From the NCBI RefSeq assembly GCF_900188345.1, contig NZ_FZOD01000022.1, positions 56,514 to 120,513 on the forward strand: a DNA stretch of 64,000 bases, written 5' to 3'. Positions within the stretch are counted from its first letter, which is position 1. Each line of letters opens with the position of its first letter. The position numbers were made by a program, and so were the translations under genes. The stretch is from Streptosporangium subroseum (GTDB taxonomy: Bacteria; Actinomycetota; Actinomycetes; Streptosporangiales; Streptosporangiaceae). The notes beneath the pieces were generated by a model that was given only the letters and a program-made list of their open reading frames with translations, had not been told where the DNA came from and did no database searches. Positions 7,111 to 16,468 of the stretch are shown one piece after another.

Positions 7111-10100
7111 GTGCGACGTCTCTGCGTAATCATGACGGCTGTGCTAATGGCCGGATTCCTTGTTCCCGTTCATGAGATGTTATTCGCCAAATGGGCGGAG
7201 GCGGCCGCAGCATGCGCTCCGAACAGTAACGACTGGACGAACGGCCGCAGCGGTCAGAAACGCTGCGTCTTCAACGGCATGTACTCCACGCGTCGCCGCA
7301 TCAACGATGTCTGCCTGAGCAACCGTCCCGCGTTCGGGACCCACATCTACCAGCAGCCCAACGAGTGCAGCGCGTCCGGCGGCGTCGAGGCCATCGGGCA
7401 GGCACGGGCCATCAAGTATCTGAACGACCAGCTCGGCGTCGCGGCCCCCGCGGTGCCCGGCGCGGTCATCAACCCCGAGAACCAGTGGGAGCCGACCCTC
7501 AGCGGCGGCAGCGACCGACCCGACATCATCTACTACGACCGCGCCGGCAGCACCTTCGCCCAGGTGATCGAGGCCAAGGTCAAGGGCAACCCGGACTACT
7601 CCGGCTGGGGCAATCAGGTCGCCCGGTACGCCGCCGTGCTCATCGCCAACGGCGTCAGCAACGTCAGCGCCGGTACGGTGCTCAACCGCTGGGGCACGTA
7701 CGAGGACTGGTTCCAGGTCTACAACAGGAACCCCTCGTGCAAGGTCGGCGACAAGGACGGGTACCAGCTGTCCACGTACAAGGCCATCTCGCCGACTCCC
7801 GGCCTCCTGCACATCGAAGAGGTGAGGAAGGCGCGCAAGTGCGAGGAGACGAAGCGGCAGCCCCCGCCGGGCAGCCCGCCCACCCAGGTCCCGGCCGAGG
7901 AGGAGGACGAGGACGATGACGACGACAAGTGGCCCATCCCGCCGATCCTGATCCCGCTGATCGAGCGGGTCACGACCGTCGACCCGCCCTCGCGCGGCGG
8001 GGACGTGGGCGAGTACGGCAGCGTCGAGGCCGCCGCGGCCGCGCTGGCCGCCGGGGTCGCGGTGTTCCTCACCAGCCGGGAGGGCGCGCTGTTCCTGCGC
8101 GCGGCCGGCTTCCTCACCATCGAGGCGGCGCTGGCGATCGGCGTGGCCGCGCTGGTCATCCTCATCCTGTGGTGGTACTTCTCCGAGTACGGCGGCCTGG
8201 TGAAGGGCGAACCGCACTTCACCACCCTGGACGGCCTGGGTTACGACCTGCAGTCCGTCGGCGAGTTCGTCCTCGCCAGCTCCGAGAAGTGGGGCCTGGA
8301 GATCCACGGCCGGCTCAGCCCCGCCAGTGGCGGCCGGGACGTGTCGGTGATGTTCGACGCCGCGATGGAGGCCGGTGGCCACAAGGTCGAGTTCCACGAG
8401 GACGACCTGTACATCGACGGCAGGAAGCGCACGCTCGAGGCCGGCAAGATCCTTTACCTGGGCGAGAACGCGTTCATCGTGCAGAAGGACGGCAAGTGGG
8501 TCGTCATGTTCGACGGTCTGGAGGGACCGGCCCTGTCCTGGCGGCGGGGCGCCGCCGGCCTCTACCTGCCGCCGGCCGCCGACAGTGACCTCGAAGGCCT
8601 GCTCGGCAACGCCGACGGCGACCCGAAGAACGACCTGAAACTGCGGAACGGCACCCAGCTTCCCGCCAACGCCTCGCCGACCCTGCTGCACACCGACTAC
8701 GCCAACTCGTGGCGGATCGACGACACCGAGTCGCTGTTCACCTACGGCCCGGGCGAGAGCACCGCGACCTTCACGAACCTGCAGTTCCCCTCCAGCATCA
8801 CCACGATCCACGACCTGACGCCCGAGCAGATGCAGCTCGCGACCGCGCAGTGCGAGGCGAGCGGCGTCCAGCCGGGCGTCCCGTTCAACGACTGCGTCCT
8901 GGACATGGCGCTGACCGCGGACACCTCGTTCGCGGTGGCCGCCGCCGAGCAGAAGAACGTCAGCCTCGACCCGTCGGCGCAGGCCGTCGACGTCAACGGG
9001 GACCTGGCGATCGACTACGAGGGGACGCTCGGCAAGAACGTGCTGCCGTCGCGGGTGTCGGCCGATCCGGCGGTGAGCTCGTTCGCCGGGCCGTTCAGCG
9101 GGAGCGACTCCTACCGGTTCTTCGCGCAGTCGCTGCCGCTGCACCAGCGCGGGACGTTGAGCTTCGACCTGCTGACCGTCGGCGACTGGGCGTCCGACCC
9201 CGACACCGAGACGGTCAAGGTCGAGACCGACCGCGGCGACCCGTACACGATCACGCCGAGCCAGCTGACGCCCGTCGCGTCCGGGACGCTGGCGACGGGC
9301 CGGCCGTGGGCCAGATACCGCATCACGATGCCGGCCACCCACAAGAAGAGCCAGATCGAGTTCAAGGTCTCGGCCACCGGGGTGGCGGGTATCTCGAACC
9401 AGGCGTTCGGGCTCGACAACGTCAAGCTCGACCTCGAGGTCGTCCCGCCGCAGGCGTTCGCGGTGTCGCTGCCGTTCACGGCCTCGGACGGAGTGCCGGG
9501 CGAGGGGGCGGGCAACCTGGAGAGCGAGGTCGCGACCGACGAGTACCGGTTCACGCTGGACCGGCCAGGTTCGATCTTCGTCAACGCACAGGAGTGCCCG
9601 GGGTTCGGGCTCAGCTGGCAGTTGGTGAACGCCGCGGGCACGAGCATGGCCACCTCCTACCTGTGCGGCGCCAAGCGCGTCGACGGCCTGGTAGCCGGTA
9701 CCTACCGGCTGCGCGTCTCGCCGTGGAACGACGCGTTCGGCCTCTACAAGCTCAGCGTGAACACGCTGGGGGCCGACGTCGTCACGACCGCGGCGATCGG
9801 CGGGCCGAAGGTGCCGCTCACGGTCACCGACCCGGGCCAGTACGGCACCTGGACGTTCGCGGGAACGGCCGGCCAGAAGGTCTCCGCCGAGCTCGGCGAC
9901 GGCACCCTGAGCTCCCTCGGCGACGCCCAGCTGCGGCTGAGGAAGCCCGACGGAAGCTCCCTGGCGCAGGAGTCCTGCGGCAAGGCCTGCTTCGTCGACA
10001 CCCAGACCCTGCCGGTCACCGGCACCTACTCGGTGACGTGGGATCCGAAGGACGCGAAGACAGGTTCGATCTCGCTGCGGCTGTTCGGAGTGCCCGGGGC

Positions 10101-13100
10101 GATCACCGGGACGGTCGCGGTCGGGGCGCCGTCCACGCTGACGACCACCGTCCCCGGGCAGAACGCGTCCTGGTCGTTCGCCGGGACGGCGGGCCAGCGG
10201 GTCGCGTTCGGGGTCAGCGGGCTGGCCGGCTCCGCCTCCGCCTCGATCAGCAAGCCGGACGGAACGCGGCTGTTCGGCTCCACCTACTGCCCGACGGCAT
10301 GTGCCTTCGACACCGTCACGCTGCCCACGACCGGCACCTACACGCTGCTCGTCGATCCGAGCGACGTGCGGACGGGGCCGGTCACGGCGAGCGTGATCGA
10401 GGGTGACGTCACCGGCTCGCTGACCGTCGGCGGCGAGGCGGTGAAGCTGACCACGACCGGACCGGGACAGAACGCGTACTGGACGTTCGCCGGGACGGCG
10501 GGGCAGCGCATCGCGTTCGCCCTGACAGGCGGGACGTTCAGCGGGTACGCGTCGGTGCGCAAGCCGGACGGCACGGACCTGCTCAAGTCCACCTACTGCA
10601 ACGCGTCGTGCGCGTTCAACACGGTCTCGCTTCCGGCGGACGGCACCTACACGCTTGTCGTGGACCCCTCCGGCACGGCCGTGGGCTCCATCTCCGCGCA
10701 GGTCACCGAGGGCGACGTCACGGGCACGCTGACCGTCGCCGGTGAGCCGGTGAAGCTGACCACGACAGGGCCGGGACAGGTCGCGACCTGGTCGTTCGCC
10801 GGGACGGCGGGGCAGCGGATCGCGTTCGCCCTGACGGGCGGGACGTTCAGCGGCGGGTCCGCGCTGGTGCGCGATCCGGACGGCGCGGAACTGGCCAAGT
10901 CCACCTCGTGCAAGGCGTCGTGCGCGTTCGACACGATCTCGCTTCCGGTGACCGGCGCCTACACGGTCGTGCTGGACCCGTCCGGCGCGGCGGTGGGTTC
11001 CATCTCCGCGCAGGTCGTCGAGGGCGACGTCACGGGCACGCTCACACCGGGCGGCGACCCGGTCAAGCTGACCACGAAGGGCCCCGGACAGAACCCGACC
11101 TGGTCGTTCGCCGGTAGGGCCGGGCAGCGGATCTCGGTCACGTTCTCGGGCGGGACGTTCACCAGCGGGTACACCTCCATGCGCAAACCGGATGGCTCGA
11201 TCCTGGTGCCGTCGACGTTCTGCACGAGTTCCTGCTACTTCGACACGACCGTACTGCCGGTGGACGGCACCTACCAGGTGATGGCCGACCCGGCCGGTAT
11301 CCAGGTCGGCTCGATCTCGGCCCAGCTCAACCTCGTGCCGCCGGACGTGACCGCGCAGATCACCGTCGGGGGAGCGGCGTCCACGCTGACGACCACCATC
11401 CCCGGGCAGCGCGGACTGTGGACGTTCAACGGGACGGCGGGACAGCGGGTCTCGTTCGACCTCACCGATTCGACGTTCTCCTCATCCTTGGACGTCATCG
11501 TCAAGGTCAGGAAGCCGGACGGCACCGACCTGGTCGCCGACACCAACTGCGGCACCGGCTGCCTGCTTGAGCCGGTCACCCTGCCCGCGGCCGGCACGTA
11601 CACGGTGGACCTGCGGCTCAAGGGATCGAAGACGGGCTCGCTGACGCTGCGGACGTACGTGGTGGCCGACGTCGCCACCACGGTTGCGATCAACGGCGCC
11701 ACCTCCCGGCTGACCACCACGGTCCCCGGCCAGAACGGCGCCTGGACCTTCACCGGCACCGCGGGCCAGTACGTCAACATCGCGTTCATGAGCGGGACGT
11801 TCTCCGGCGCCTACGACGCCGGGGTCACGGTGAAGGGGCCGGACGGGGCCGTCCTGCGGGAGGACACGTCCTGCGGCAAGCTCTGCGTGCTCGATCCGAT
11901 CACCCTTCCCGCGACCGGGACGTACACGATCCTGCTCGATCCGGACAAGGCACTCGTCGGCTCGCTGACCGCGCAGCTCACCGAGGGCGACGTCACCGCC
12001 ACGACCTCGGTCGGCGGCCCGGCGTCCACGCTGACCACGGTCGGCGCCGGCCAGCGCGCCATCTGGTCCTTCGCCGGGACCGCGGGCCGGCGGGTGTCGT
12101 TCAACTTCACCGGGACGACGCTCACCAGCCTGTACGACGCGTACGTGTCGGTGAAGAAGCCGGACGGGACCGTTCTGGTCGCCGACACCCCGTGCGGGCG
12201 TAACTGCCTGCTGGAACCGGTGGTCCTTCCGGTGGGCGGCACCTACACCGTCGAGTTCAGGCCGCAGGACGCCAAGACGGGTTCGATGACCCTGCGGCTC
12301 CACGAGGTCACCCACCTGACCGCGGGCGTCACCACCGGAGGCGTCGCCTCGACCTTCACCACGACGACGCCGGGACAGAACGGGACCTGGTCGTTCCCGG
12401 GCACGGCGGGACAGCTCGTGTCGTTCGTCTTCACCGACGCGAGTTTCGCCGGTTCCCTGGATGCCCAGGTGACGGTGAGGAAGCCCGACGGCACCGCGTT
12501 GGTGGCCGCGAAGTACTGCGGGAAGAACTGCTTCCTGGAGCCGGTGGCGCTTCCGGCGGCCGGTACGTACACCGTGGAGTTCGATCCGCAGGACGACAAG
12601 GTCGGCAAGCTGACCATGACGGCTCATGCGGTCACCCACCTGACCGGCACCGTCACCGTCGGAGGCGCCGCCTCGACCTTGACCACGACAAAGCCGGGGC
12701 AGAACGGCTCCTGGTCGTTCCCGGGCACGGCGGGACAGCGGGTGTCGTTCAACCTCACCGACGGGAACTTCTCCACCTCCACCGTCGCACGGGTGTCGGT
12801 GAAGAAGTCTGACGGCACCGTTCTGGTGGCCGCGACGTACTGCGGGCAGGGCTGTCTCCTGGAGCCGGTGGTGCTTCCGGCGGCCGGTACGTACACCGTG
12901 GAGTTCGATCCGCAGGACGACAGGGTCGGCAAGCTGAGCCTCAGGATCTACCCGGTCACCGACCTTCCCCCGGTCGCCGTCACCATCGGCGGCCCCGTCT
13001 CGACGCTGACCAGCACGATCCCGGGCCAGAACGGAGCCTGGACCTTCAGCGGCACCACCGGCCAGAAGGTCACCGTCACCTTCACCGGCAGCAGTTTCGC

Positions 13101-13287
13101 CGGTGCCACCGACGTCCAGGTCTCCCTGAGAAAACCCGACGGCACGGCGCTCGGCAATACCGCCTACTGCGGCCGCAACTGCACCATCTCGGCGACGACC
13201 CTGCCCGCCACGGGCACCTACACAATCGTCTTCAACCCCCAATCCGACAAGATCGGCTCCCTGACCACGAAGGTGGCGGTGTCATAA
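7111..13287 (+). CDS. Giant exported protein: PD-(D/E)XK-like domain, VWD domain, eleven Cys-pair repeats
   Basis: 2058 residues from GTG 7111, chosen because a signal peptide starts there (RRLCVIMTAVLMAGFLV, then AEAAAA as likely cleavage region); the frame is open to 7021. Residues about 60-230 hold RPDIIYYD (D138), VIEAKV (E154, K156) and QVARY (169-173), matching the PD...ExK plus QxxxY pattern of RecB-like PD-(D/E)XK folds. An acidic linker (EEEDEDDDDDK) and one or two hydrophobic segments (about 303-357) follow. Residues about 365-540 resemble a von Willebrand D domain (GEPHFTTLDGLGYDLQ; GLLGNADGDP). About 780-880 look like a PPC-type beta domain. From about 884 to the end there are eleven repeats of about 100 residues, each with PGQxxxWxFxGTAGQ and one CxxxC pair. 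A surface or wall-associated protein is likely; whether the N-domain is an active nuclease is unknown. Confidence 0.75.
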   Translation: MRRLCVIMTAVLMAGFLVPVHEMLFAKWAEAAAACAPNSNDWTNGRSGQKRCVFNGMYSTRRRINDVCLSNRPAFGTHIYQQPNECSASGGVEAIGQARAIKYLNDQLGVAAPAVPGAVINPENQWEPTLSGGSDRPDIIYYDRAGSTFAQVIEAKVKGNPDYSGWGNQVARYAAVLIANGVSNVSAGTVLNRWGTYEDWFQVYNRNPSCKVGDKDGYQLSTYKAISPTPGLLHIEEVRKARKCEETKRQPPPGSPPTQVPAEEEDEDDDDDKWPIPPILIPLIERVTTVDPPSRGGDVGEYGSVEAAAAALAAGVAVFLTSREGALFLRAAGFLTIEAALAIGVAALVILILWWYFSEYGGLVKGEPHFTTLDGLGYDLQSVGEFVLASSEKWGLEIHGRLSPASGGRDVSVMFDAAMEAGGHKVEFHEDDLYIDGRKRTLEAGKILYLGENAFIVQKDGKWVVMFDGLEGPALSWRRGAAGLYLPPAADSDLEGLLGNADGDPKNDLKLRNGTQLPANASPTLLHTDYANSWRIDDTESLFTYGPGESTATFTNLQFPSSITTIHDLTPEQMQLATAQCEASGVQPGVPFNDCVLDMALTADTSFAVAAAEQKNVSLDPSAQAVDVNGDLAIDYEGTLGKNVLPSRVSADPAVSSFAGPFSGSDSYRFFAQSLPLHQRGTLSFDLLTVGDWASDPDTETVKVETDRGDPYTITPSQLTPVASGTLATGRPWARYRITMPATHKKSQIEFKVSATGVAGISNQAFGLDNVKLDLEVVPPQAFAVSLPFTASDGVPGEGAGNLESEVATDEYRFTLDRPGSIFVNAQECPGFGLSWQLVNAAGTSMATSYLCGAKRVDGLVAGTYRLRVSPWNDAFGLYKLSVNTLGADVVTTAAIGGPKVPLTVTDPGQYGTWTFAGTAGQKVSAELGDGTLSSLGDAQLRLRKPDGSSLAQESCGKACFVDTQTLPVTGTYSVTWDPKDAKTGSISLRLFGVPGAITGTVAVGAPSTLTTTVPGQNASWSFAGTAGQRVAFGVSGLAGSASASISKPDGTRLFGSTYCPTACAFDTVTLPTTGTYTLLVDPSDVRTGPVTASVIEGDVTGSLTVGGEAVKLTTTGPGQNAYWTFAGTAGQRIAFALTGGTFSGYASVRKPDGTDLLKSTYCNASCAFNTVSLPADGTYTLVVDPSGTAVGSISAQVTEGDVTGTLTVAGEPVKLTTTGPGQVATWSFAGTAGQRIAFALTGGTFSGGSALVRDPDGAELAKSTSCKASCAFDTISLPVTGAYTVVLDPSGAAVGSISAQVVEGDVTGTLTPGGDPVKLTTKGPGQNPTWSFAGRAGQRISVTFSGGTFTSGYTSMRKPDGSILVPSTFCTSSCYFDTTVLPVDGTYQVMADPAGIQVGSISAQLNLVPPDVTAQITVGGAASTLTTTIPGQRGLWTFNGTAGQRVSFDLTDSTFSSSLDVIVKVRKPDGTDLVADTNCGTGCLLEPVTLPAAGTYTVDLRLKGSKTGSLTLRTYVVADVATTVAINGATSRLTTTVPGQNGAWTFTGTAGQYVNIAFMSGTFSGAYDAGVTVKGPDGAVLREDTSCGKLCVLDPITLPATGTYTILLDPDKALVGSLTAQLTEGDVTATTSVGGPASTLTTVGAGQRAIWSFAGTAGRRVSFNFTGTTLTSLYDAYVSVKKPDGTVLVADTPCGRNCLLEPVVLPVGGTYTVEFRPQDAKTGSMTLRLHEVTHLTAGVTTGGVASTFTTTTPGQNGTWSFPGTAGQLVSFVFTDASFAGSLDAQVTVRKPDGTALVAAKYCGKNCFLEPVALPAAGTYTVEFDPQDDKVGKLTMTAHAVTHLTGTVTVGGAASTLTTTKPGQNGSWSFPGTAGQRVSFNLTDGNFSTSTVARVSVKKSDGTVLVAATYCGQGCLLEPVVLPAAGTYTVEFDPQDDRVGKLSLRIYPVTDLPPVAVTIGGPVSTLTSTIPGQNGAWTFSGTTGQKVTVTFTGSSFAGATDVQVSLRKPDGTALGNTAYCGRNCTISATTLPATGTYTIVFNPQSDKIGSLTTKVAVS

Positions 13288-13303
13288 CGGAGATCGTGAT
13301 TTA

Positions 13304-13358
13304 GGCGCCCGGACGGGCGCCGGCGGGCACGGCCAGGGTGAGACGGCCGTGCCCGCCG
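13304..13358 (+). terminator. Two hairpins after the giant exported protein gene
   Basis: A GGCGCCC/GGGCGCC hairpin (13304-13321) is followed by a 14-bp perfect stem, CGGCGGGCACGGCC with its complement, at 13321-13334 and 13345-13358 around a 10-base loop. There is no T-run, as is common for high-GC actinobacterial terminators. Confidence 0.6.
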
Positions 13359-13542
13359 CCATGTCGCCCAGCGGTGACCGGGGCCCGGCACCACACATTC
13401 GGCTTCCGTGGTCTTCCCCAGGTCGTTCGGCCACCCGTCCTCCGGGGGGTGTGAGAGATCGATTCGGCGGCGAACGCCCTGTGCGGCCTTGATTTTGGGT
13501 CTTGTAGCGGTCAGGGGCGGGGGTTACGATCCGCATAATTAT

Positions 13543-13567
13543 TAGGAAACTTTCCTTTAGGAAAGAG
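13543..13567 (+). promoter_or_regulatory. Nested palindromes overlapping the chitinase ribosome binding site
   Basis: GGAAACTTTCC (13545-13555) is a perfect palindrome about a central C. CTTTCC (13550-13555) also pairs with GGAAAG (13560-13565) across TTTA. The second right arm is the ribosome binding site of the chitinase gene (AGGAAAGAG, ATG at 13575). The element is a good candidate operator or an mRNA hairpin that hides the ribosome binding site. The regulator is not identified here. Confidence 0.5.
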
Positions 13568-13574
13568 CATCCAC

Positions 13575-16130
13575 ATGCGCCGATTAGCCTCTGTACTGCT
13601 GATTCTCGCCATGGCGACGGCCATGACCGCTCCGGCTGACGCCGCAACCCGTCTGACTGCGGCCTTTACCCTCACCGGAGGCCAAGGCAAGTTCGTGGTG
13701 AGCAACCCCGGCGCCACCCCGGTCACCGGCTGGTCGATCCAGTTCGACCTGCCGGCCGGGGTCACCGTCAGCAACGCCCAGAACGCCACGATCACGCAGA
13801 GCGGCACGCGGGTCAAACTCACCCCCGCCTTCTACATCAACACCGTGCGGGCGAACGGGAACACCGAGCCGTACAGTCCCACGGTCACCCTCAGCTCACC
13901 GGTCCAGCCGACGAGCTGCCTGATCAACAACGCCAACTGCGACGGCAGCGGCGACCCGCCGCCGCCGGACGCGCCGGTGACCGCGACGTACGCGGGCAGC
14001 GGCACGCAGGGGAAGTTCGTGATCGCCAACAACACCGACACCGCGCTCGCGGGCTGGTCGATCCAGTTCGACCTGCCGGCCGGAATCACCGCGAGCAACG
14101 CCCAGAACGGCTCGCTCAGCCAGAGCGGTCGTCAGGTCACGCTGAGCCCGGCCCACTACAACACGACGGTGGCGGCGCACGGGACCACCGAGCCCTACAG
14201 CCCCACGTTCACGCTCAGCGCGTCCGCCGAGCCCGCGAACTGCCGGATCAACGACGTGAGGTGTGACGGTGCGGTGGACTCGCCGCCCGCCGCGCCGGGG
14301 AACCTGCGTTCACCGGTCAAGACCACCAAAACCGTGTCGCTGGCCTGGGACGCCGCGGCCGCGGGAAGCCTCCCGATCGTCGGCTACCAGGTCTACAACG
14401 GCGCGGGCCTCGCCGCGACGGTCACCGGGACGAGCGTGACCGTCACCGGCCTGACCTCGAACACCGGATACACGTTCACCGTCAGGGCCAAGGACCGCAA
14501 GGGAACCCTGTCCCCGGCCTCCGCCCCGCTCGCGGTGACGACCAACAACGCCGGTGACGACACCCAGCCGCCGACCGCACCGGCGAACCTGCGCAGCACC
14601 GGCAAGACCTCGGCGAGCGTCTCGCTGGCCTGGGACCCGTCGACCGACAACAAGGGCGTCGCCGGCTACGACGTCTACGCGGGAACGACCCTGAAGGCGA
14701 CGGTGCCCGGCACCTCGGCCACGGTGAACGGGCTGTCGCCGTCCACCGAGTACACCTTCACCGTGCGGGCCCGCGACCTGTACGACAACACGTCGGCACC
14801 CGGCAACGCGCTGAAGGTGAGCACCGCCGACATCATCGGCAGCGGATACGCCAGGATCGGCTACTTCGTCCAGTGGGGCATCTACGGCCGGCAGTACTTC
14901 GTGCGCAACCTCGACACGACCGGCGCCGCGGCGAAGCTGACCCACCTCAACTACGCCTTCGGCAACATCGACCCGGTGAACCTCACCTGTCTCCAGGGCG
15001 TCACCAAGGGCACCACCGCCAACCCCCAGGACCCGAACCAGGGAGACGGCTCGGGTGACGCGGACGCCGACTACGGCAGGCCGATGAGCGCCTCGCAGTC
15101 GGTGGACGGCGTCGCCGACACCGGCTGGGAGAAGCTGCGCGGCAACTACAACCAGCTCCGCAAGCTCAAGGCGAAGTACCCCAACCTGAAGGTGCTGATC
15201 TCACTCGGGGGCTGGACCTACTCGAAGTACTTCTCCGACGTGGCGGCCACCGACGCGTCCCGGCGCAAGTTCGTGAGTTCCTGCATCGACACGTACATCA
15301 AGGGAAACCTGCCGCTGTACAACGCCGCGGGCGGGCCGGGCAGCGCCGCCGGGATCTTCGACGGCATCGACCTGGACTGGGAGTGGCCGGGCTCCGAGGG
15401 CCACGTGGGCAACCACATCGGCCCGAACGACAAGGCGAACAACACGCTGCTGATCGCCGAGTTCCGCAGGCAGCTCGACGCGCTGACCGAGGAGACCGGC
15501 AAGCGCTACCAGCTCACCGCCTTCACCCCGGCCGACCCGGCGAAGATCTCCGCGGGCTGGGACCTGCCCGAGGTCGCCAAGTCCCTGGACGTCTTCAACG
15601 TCCAGGGCTACGACTTCCACGGTTCGGGCAGCGACAACTCGTGGGAGCCGAACCGGGCCGGGCACCAGGCCAACCTGTACGCCGACACCGACGACCCCTA
15701 CTCCTTCCACTTCAGCGTCGAGAACGCGGTCAACACCTACCTGCAGGCCGGAGTGAACCCGCGCAAGATCACCATCGGTCTCGCGTACTACGGCCGCGGC
15801 TGGCAGGGCGTCGCCGACGGCGGGAAGTCCGGGGAGTGGCAGTCGGCCACCGGCGCCGCGCCGGGCCAGTTCCCCGACGAGGCGGGGACCCGCGGGTACG
15901 GCAACCTGGTGGCCGGCGTGCCGGGATGCACCGTGCGGCACGACGAGCAGTCGGTGGCGACCTACTGCTTCACCGGCAACGGCGGCCAGTGGTGGAGCTT
16001 CGACGACGCGTGGTCGATCGCTCGCAAGACCGCCTGGCTGAAGAGCAAGGGCCTGCTCGGCGCGATGATCTGGGAGATGTCCGGTGACCCCGGCTCCCTG
16101 ACCACCGCCCTGGACGCCGGCCTGAGGTAA
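13575..16130 (+). CDS. Secreted chitinase, GH18, with two CBM2 and two FN3 domains
   Basis: 851 residues. A signal peptide (about 1-24, ending APADA) leads into two CBM2-like modules (about 25-120 and 135-235; each has GWSIQFDLPAG and a closing Cys pair), two fibronectin type III modules (about 240-325 and 335-420) and a GH18 catalytic barrel (about 425-850). The catalytic signature DGIDLDWE is at 596-603, with E603 as the acid/base residue; SLGGWTYSKYF is the other GH18 hallmark. It hydrolyses beta-1,4-GlcNAc linkages of chitin outside the cell. The two CBM2 modules are near duplicates of each other. Downstream hairpins at 16137-16169 and 16230-16270 end the unit. Confidence 0.93.
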   Translation: MRRLASVLLILAMATAMTAPADAATRLTAAFTLTGGQGKFVVSNPGATPVTGWSIQFDLPAGVTVSNAQNATITQSGTRVKLTPAFYINTVRANGNTEPYSPTVTLSSPVQPTSCLINNANCDGSGDPPPPDAPVTATYAGSGTQGKFVIANNTDTALAGWSIQFDLPAGITASNAQNGSLSQSGRQVTLSPAHYNTTVAAHGTTEPYSPTFTLSASAEPANCRINDVRCDGAVDSPPAAPGNLRSPVKTTKTVSLAWDAAAAGSLPIVGYQVYNGAGLAATVTGTSVTVTGLTSNTGYTFTVRAKDRKGTLSPASAPLAVTTNNAGDDTQPPTAPANLRSTGKTSASVSLAWDPSTDNKGVAGYDVYAGTTLKATVPGTSATVNGLSPSTEYTFTVRARDLYDNTSAPGNALKVSTADIIGSGYARIGYFVQWGIYGRQYFVRNLDTTGAAAKLTHLNYAFGNIDPVNLTCLQGVTKGTTANPQDPNQGDGSGDADADYGRPMSASQSVDGVADTGWEKLRGNYNQLRKLKAKYPNLKVLISLGGWTYSKYFSDVAATDASRRKFVSSCIDTYIKGNLPLYNAAGGPGSAAGIFDGIDLDWEWPGSEGHVGNHIGPNDKANNTLLIAEFRRQLDALTEETGKRYQLTAFTPADPAKISAGWDLPEVAKSLDVFNVQGYDFHGSGSDNSWEPNRAGHQANLYADTDDPYSFHFSVENAVNTYLQAGVNPRKITIGLAYYGRGWQGVADGGKSGEWQSATGAAPGQFPDEAGTRGYGNLVAGVPGCTVRHDEQSVATYCFTGNGGQWWSFDDAWSIARKTAWLKSKGLLGAMIWEMSGDPGSLTTALDAGLR

Positions 16131-16136
16131 TCACCT

Positions 16137-16169
16137 CCCCGGCGGGGAAACCGGGTTCCTCCGCCGGGG
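16137..16169 (+). terminator. First hairpin after the chitinase gene
   Basis: CCCCGGCGG (16137-16145) pairs perfectly with CCGCCGGGG (16161-16169) around a 15-base loop, starting 6 bases after the chitinase stop. Confidence 0.5.
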
Positions 16170-16229
16170 GCGCCGGGCCGGGCCGTACGGCCGTAGCACG
16201 ACGGCCGGCCCCCCGCCCGGCACCGAGAC

Positions 16230-16270
16230 CTGTCGTGGCCCGCCTCCGTCCCCGGGGCGGGCCACGACAG
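16230..16270 (+). terminator. Strong hairpin terminator after the chitinase gene
   Basis: A perfect 15-bp stem (16230-16244 with 16256-16270; left arm CTGTCGTGGCCCGCC) and an 11-base loop, followed by CCTTTTCC. This is a convincing intrinsic terminator. Confidence 0.8.
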
Positions 16271-16468
16271 CCTTTTCCGGAGCGGATCAGGACAGAGCCG
16301 GAACGAGGGGCGGAGAGATCCCACGGAGGCGATGCGGAGCTCGCGTGAGCATGGCGCGGGGGCGGTACGGGAGCGGTGGGGAAATCGCGCGGGAACGACG
16401 GCGGAGCCGATGATTCGTGGGCGTCCAACCTGATCGTCGGGAACTCGTCCTGATATAGCGTCGCACTC

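Larger units (their letters stand above)
16131..16468. other. Intergenic region after the chitinase gene
   Basis: Contains the two terminator-like hairpins listed separately and, from about 16280, the upstream region of the DUF885 gene. No gene was seen. The sequence TGATATAGCGTC near 16451-16462, about 10 bases before the start codon, is the only A+T-rich patch. Confidence 0.6.
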
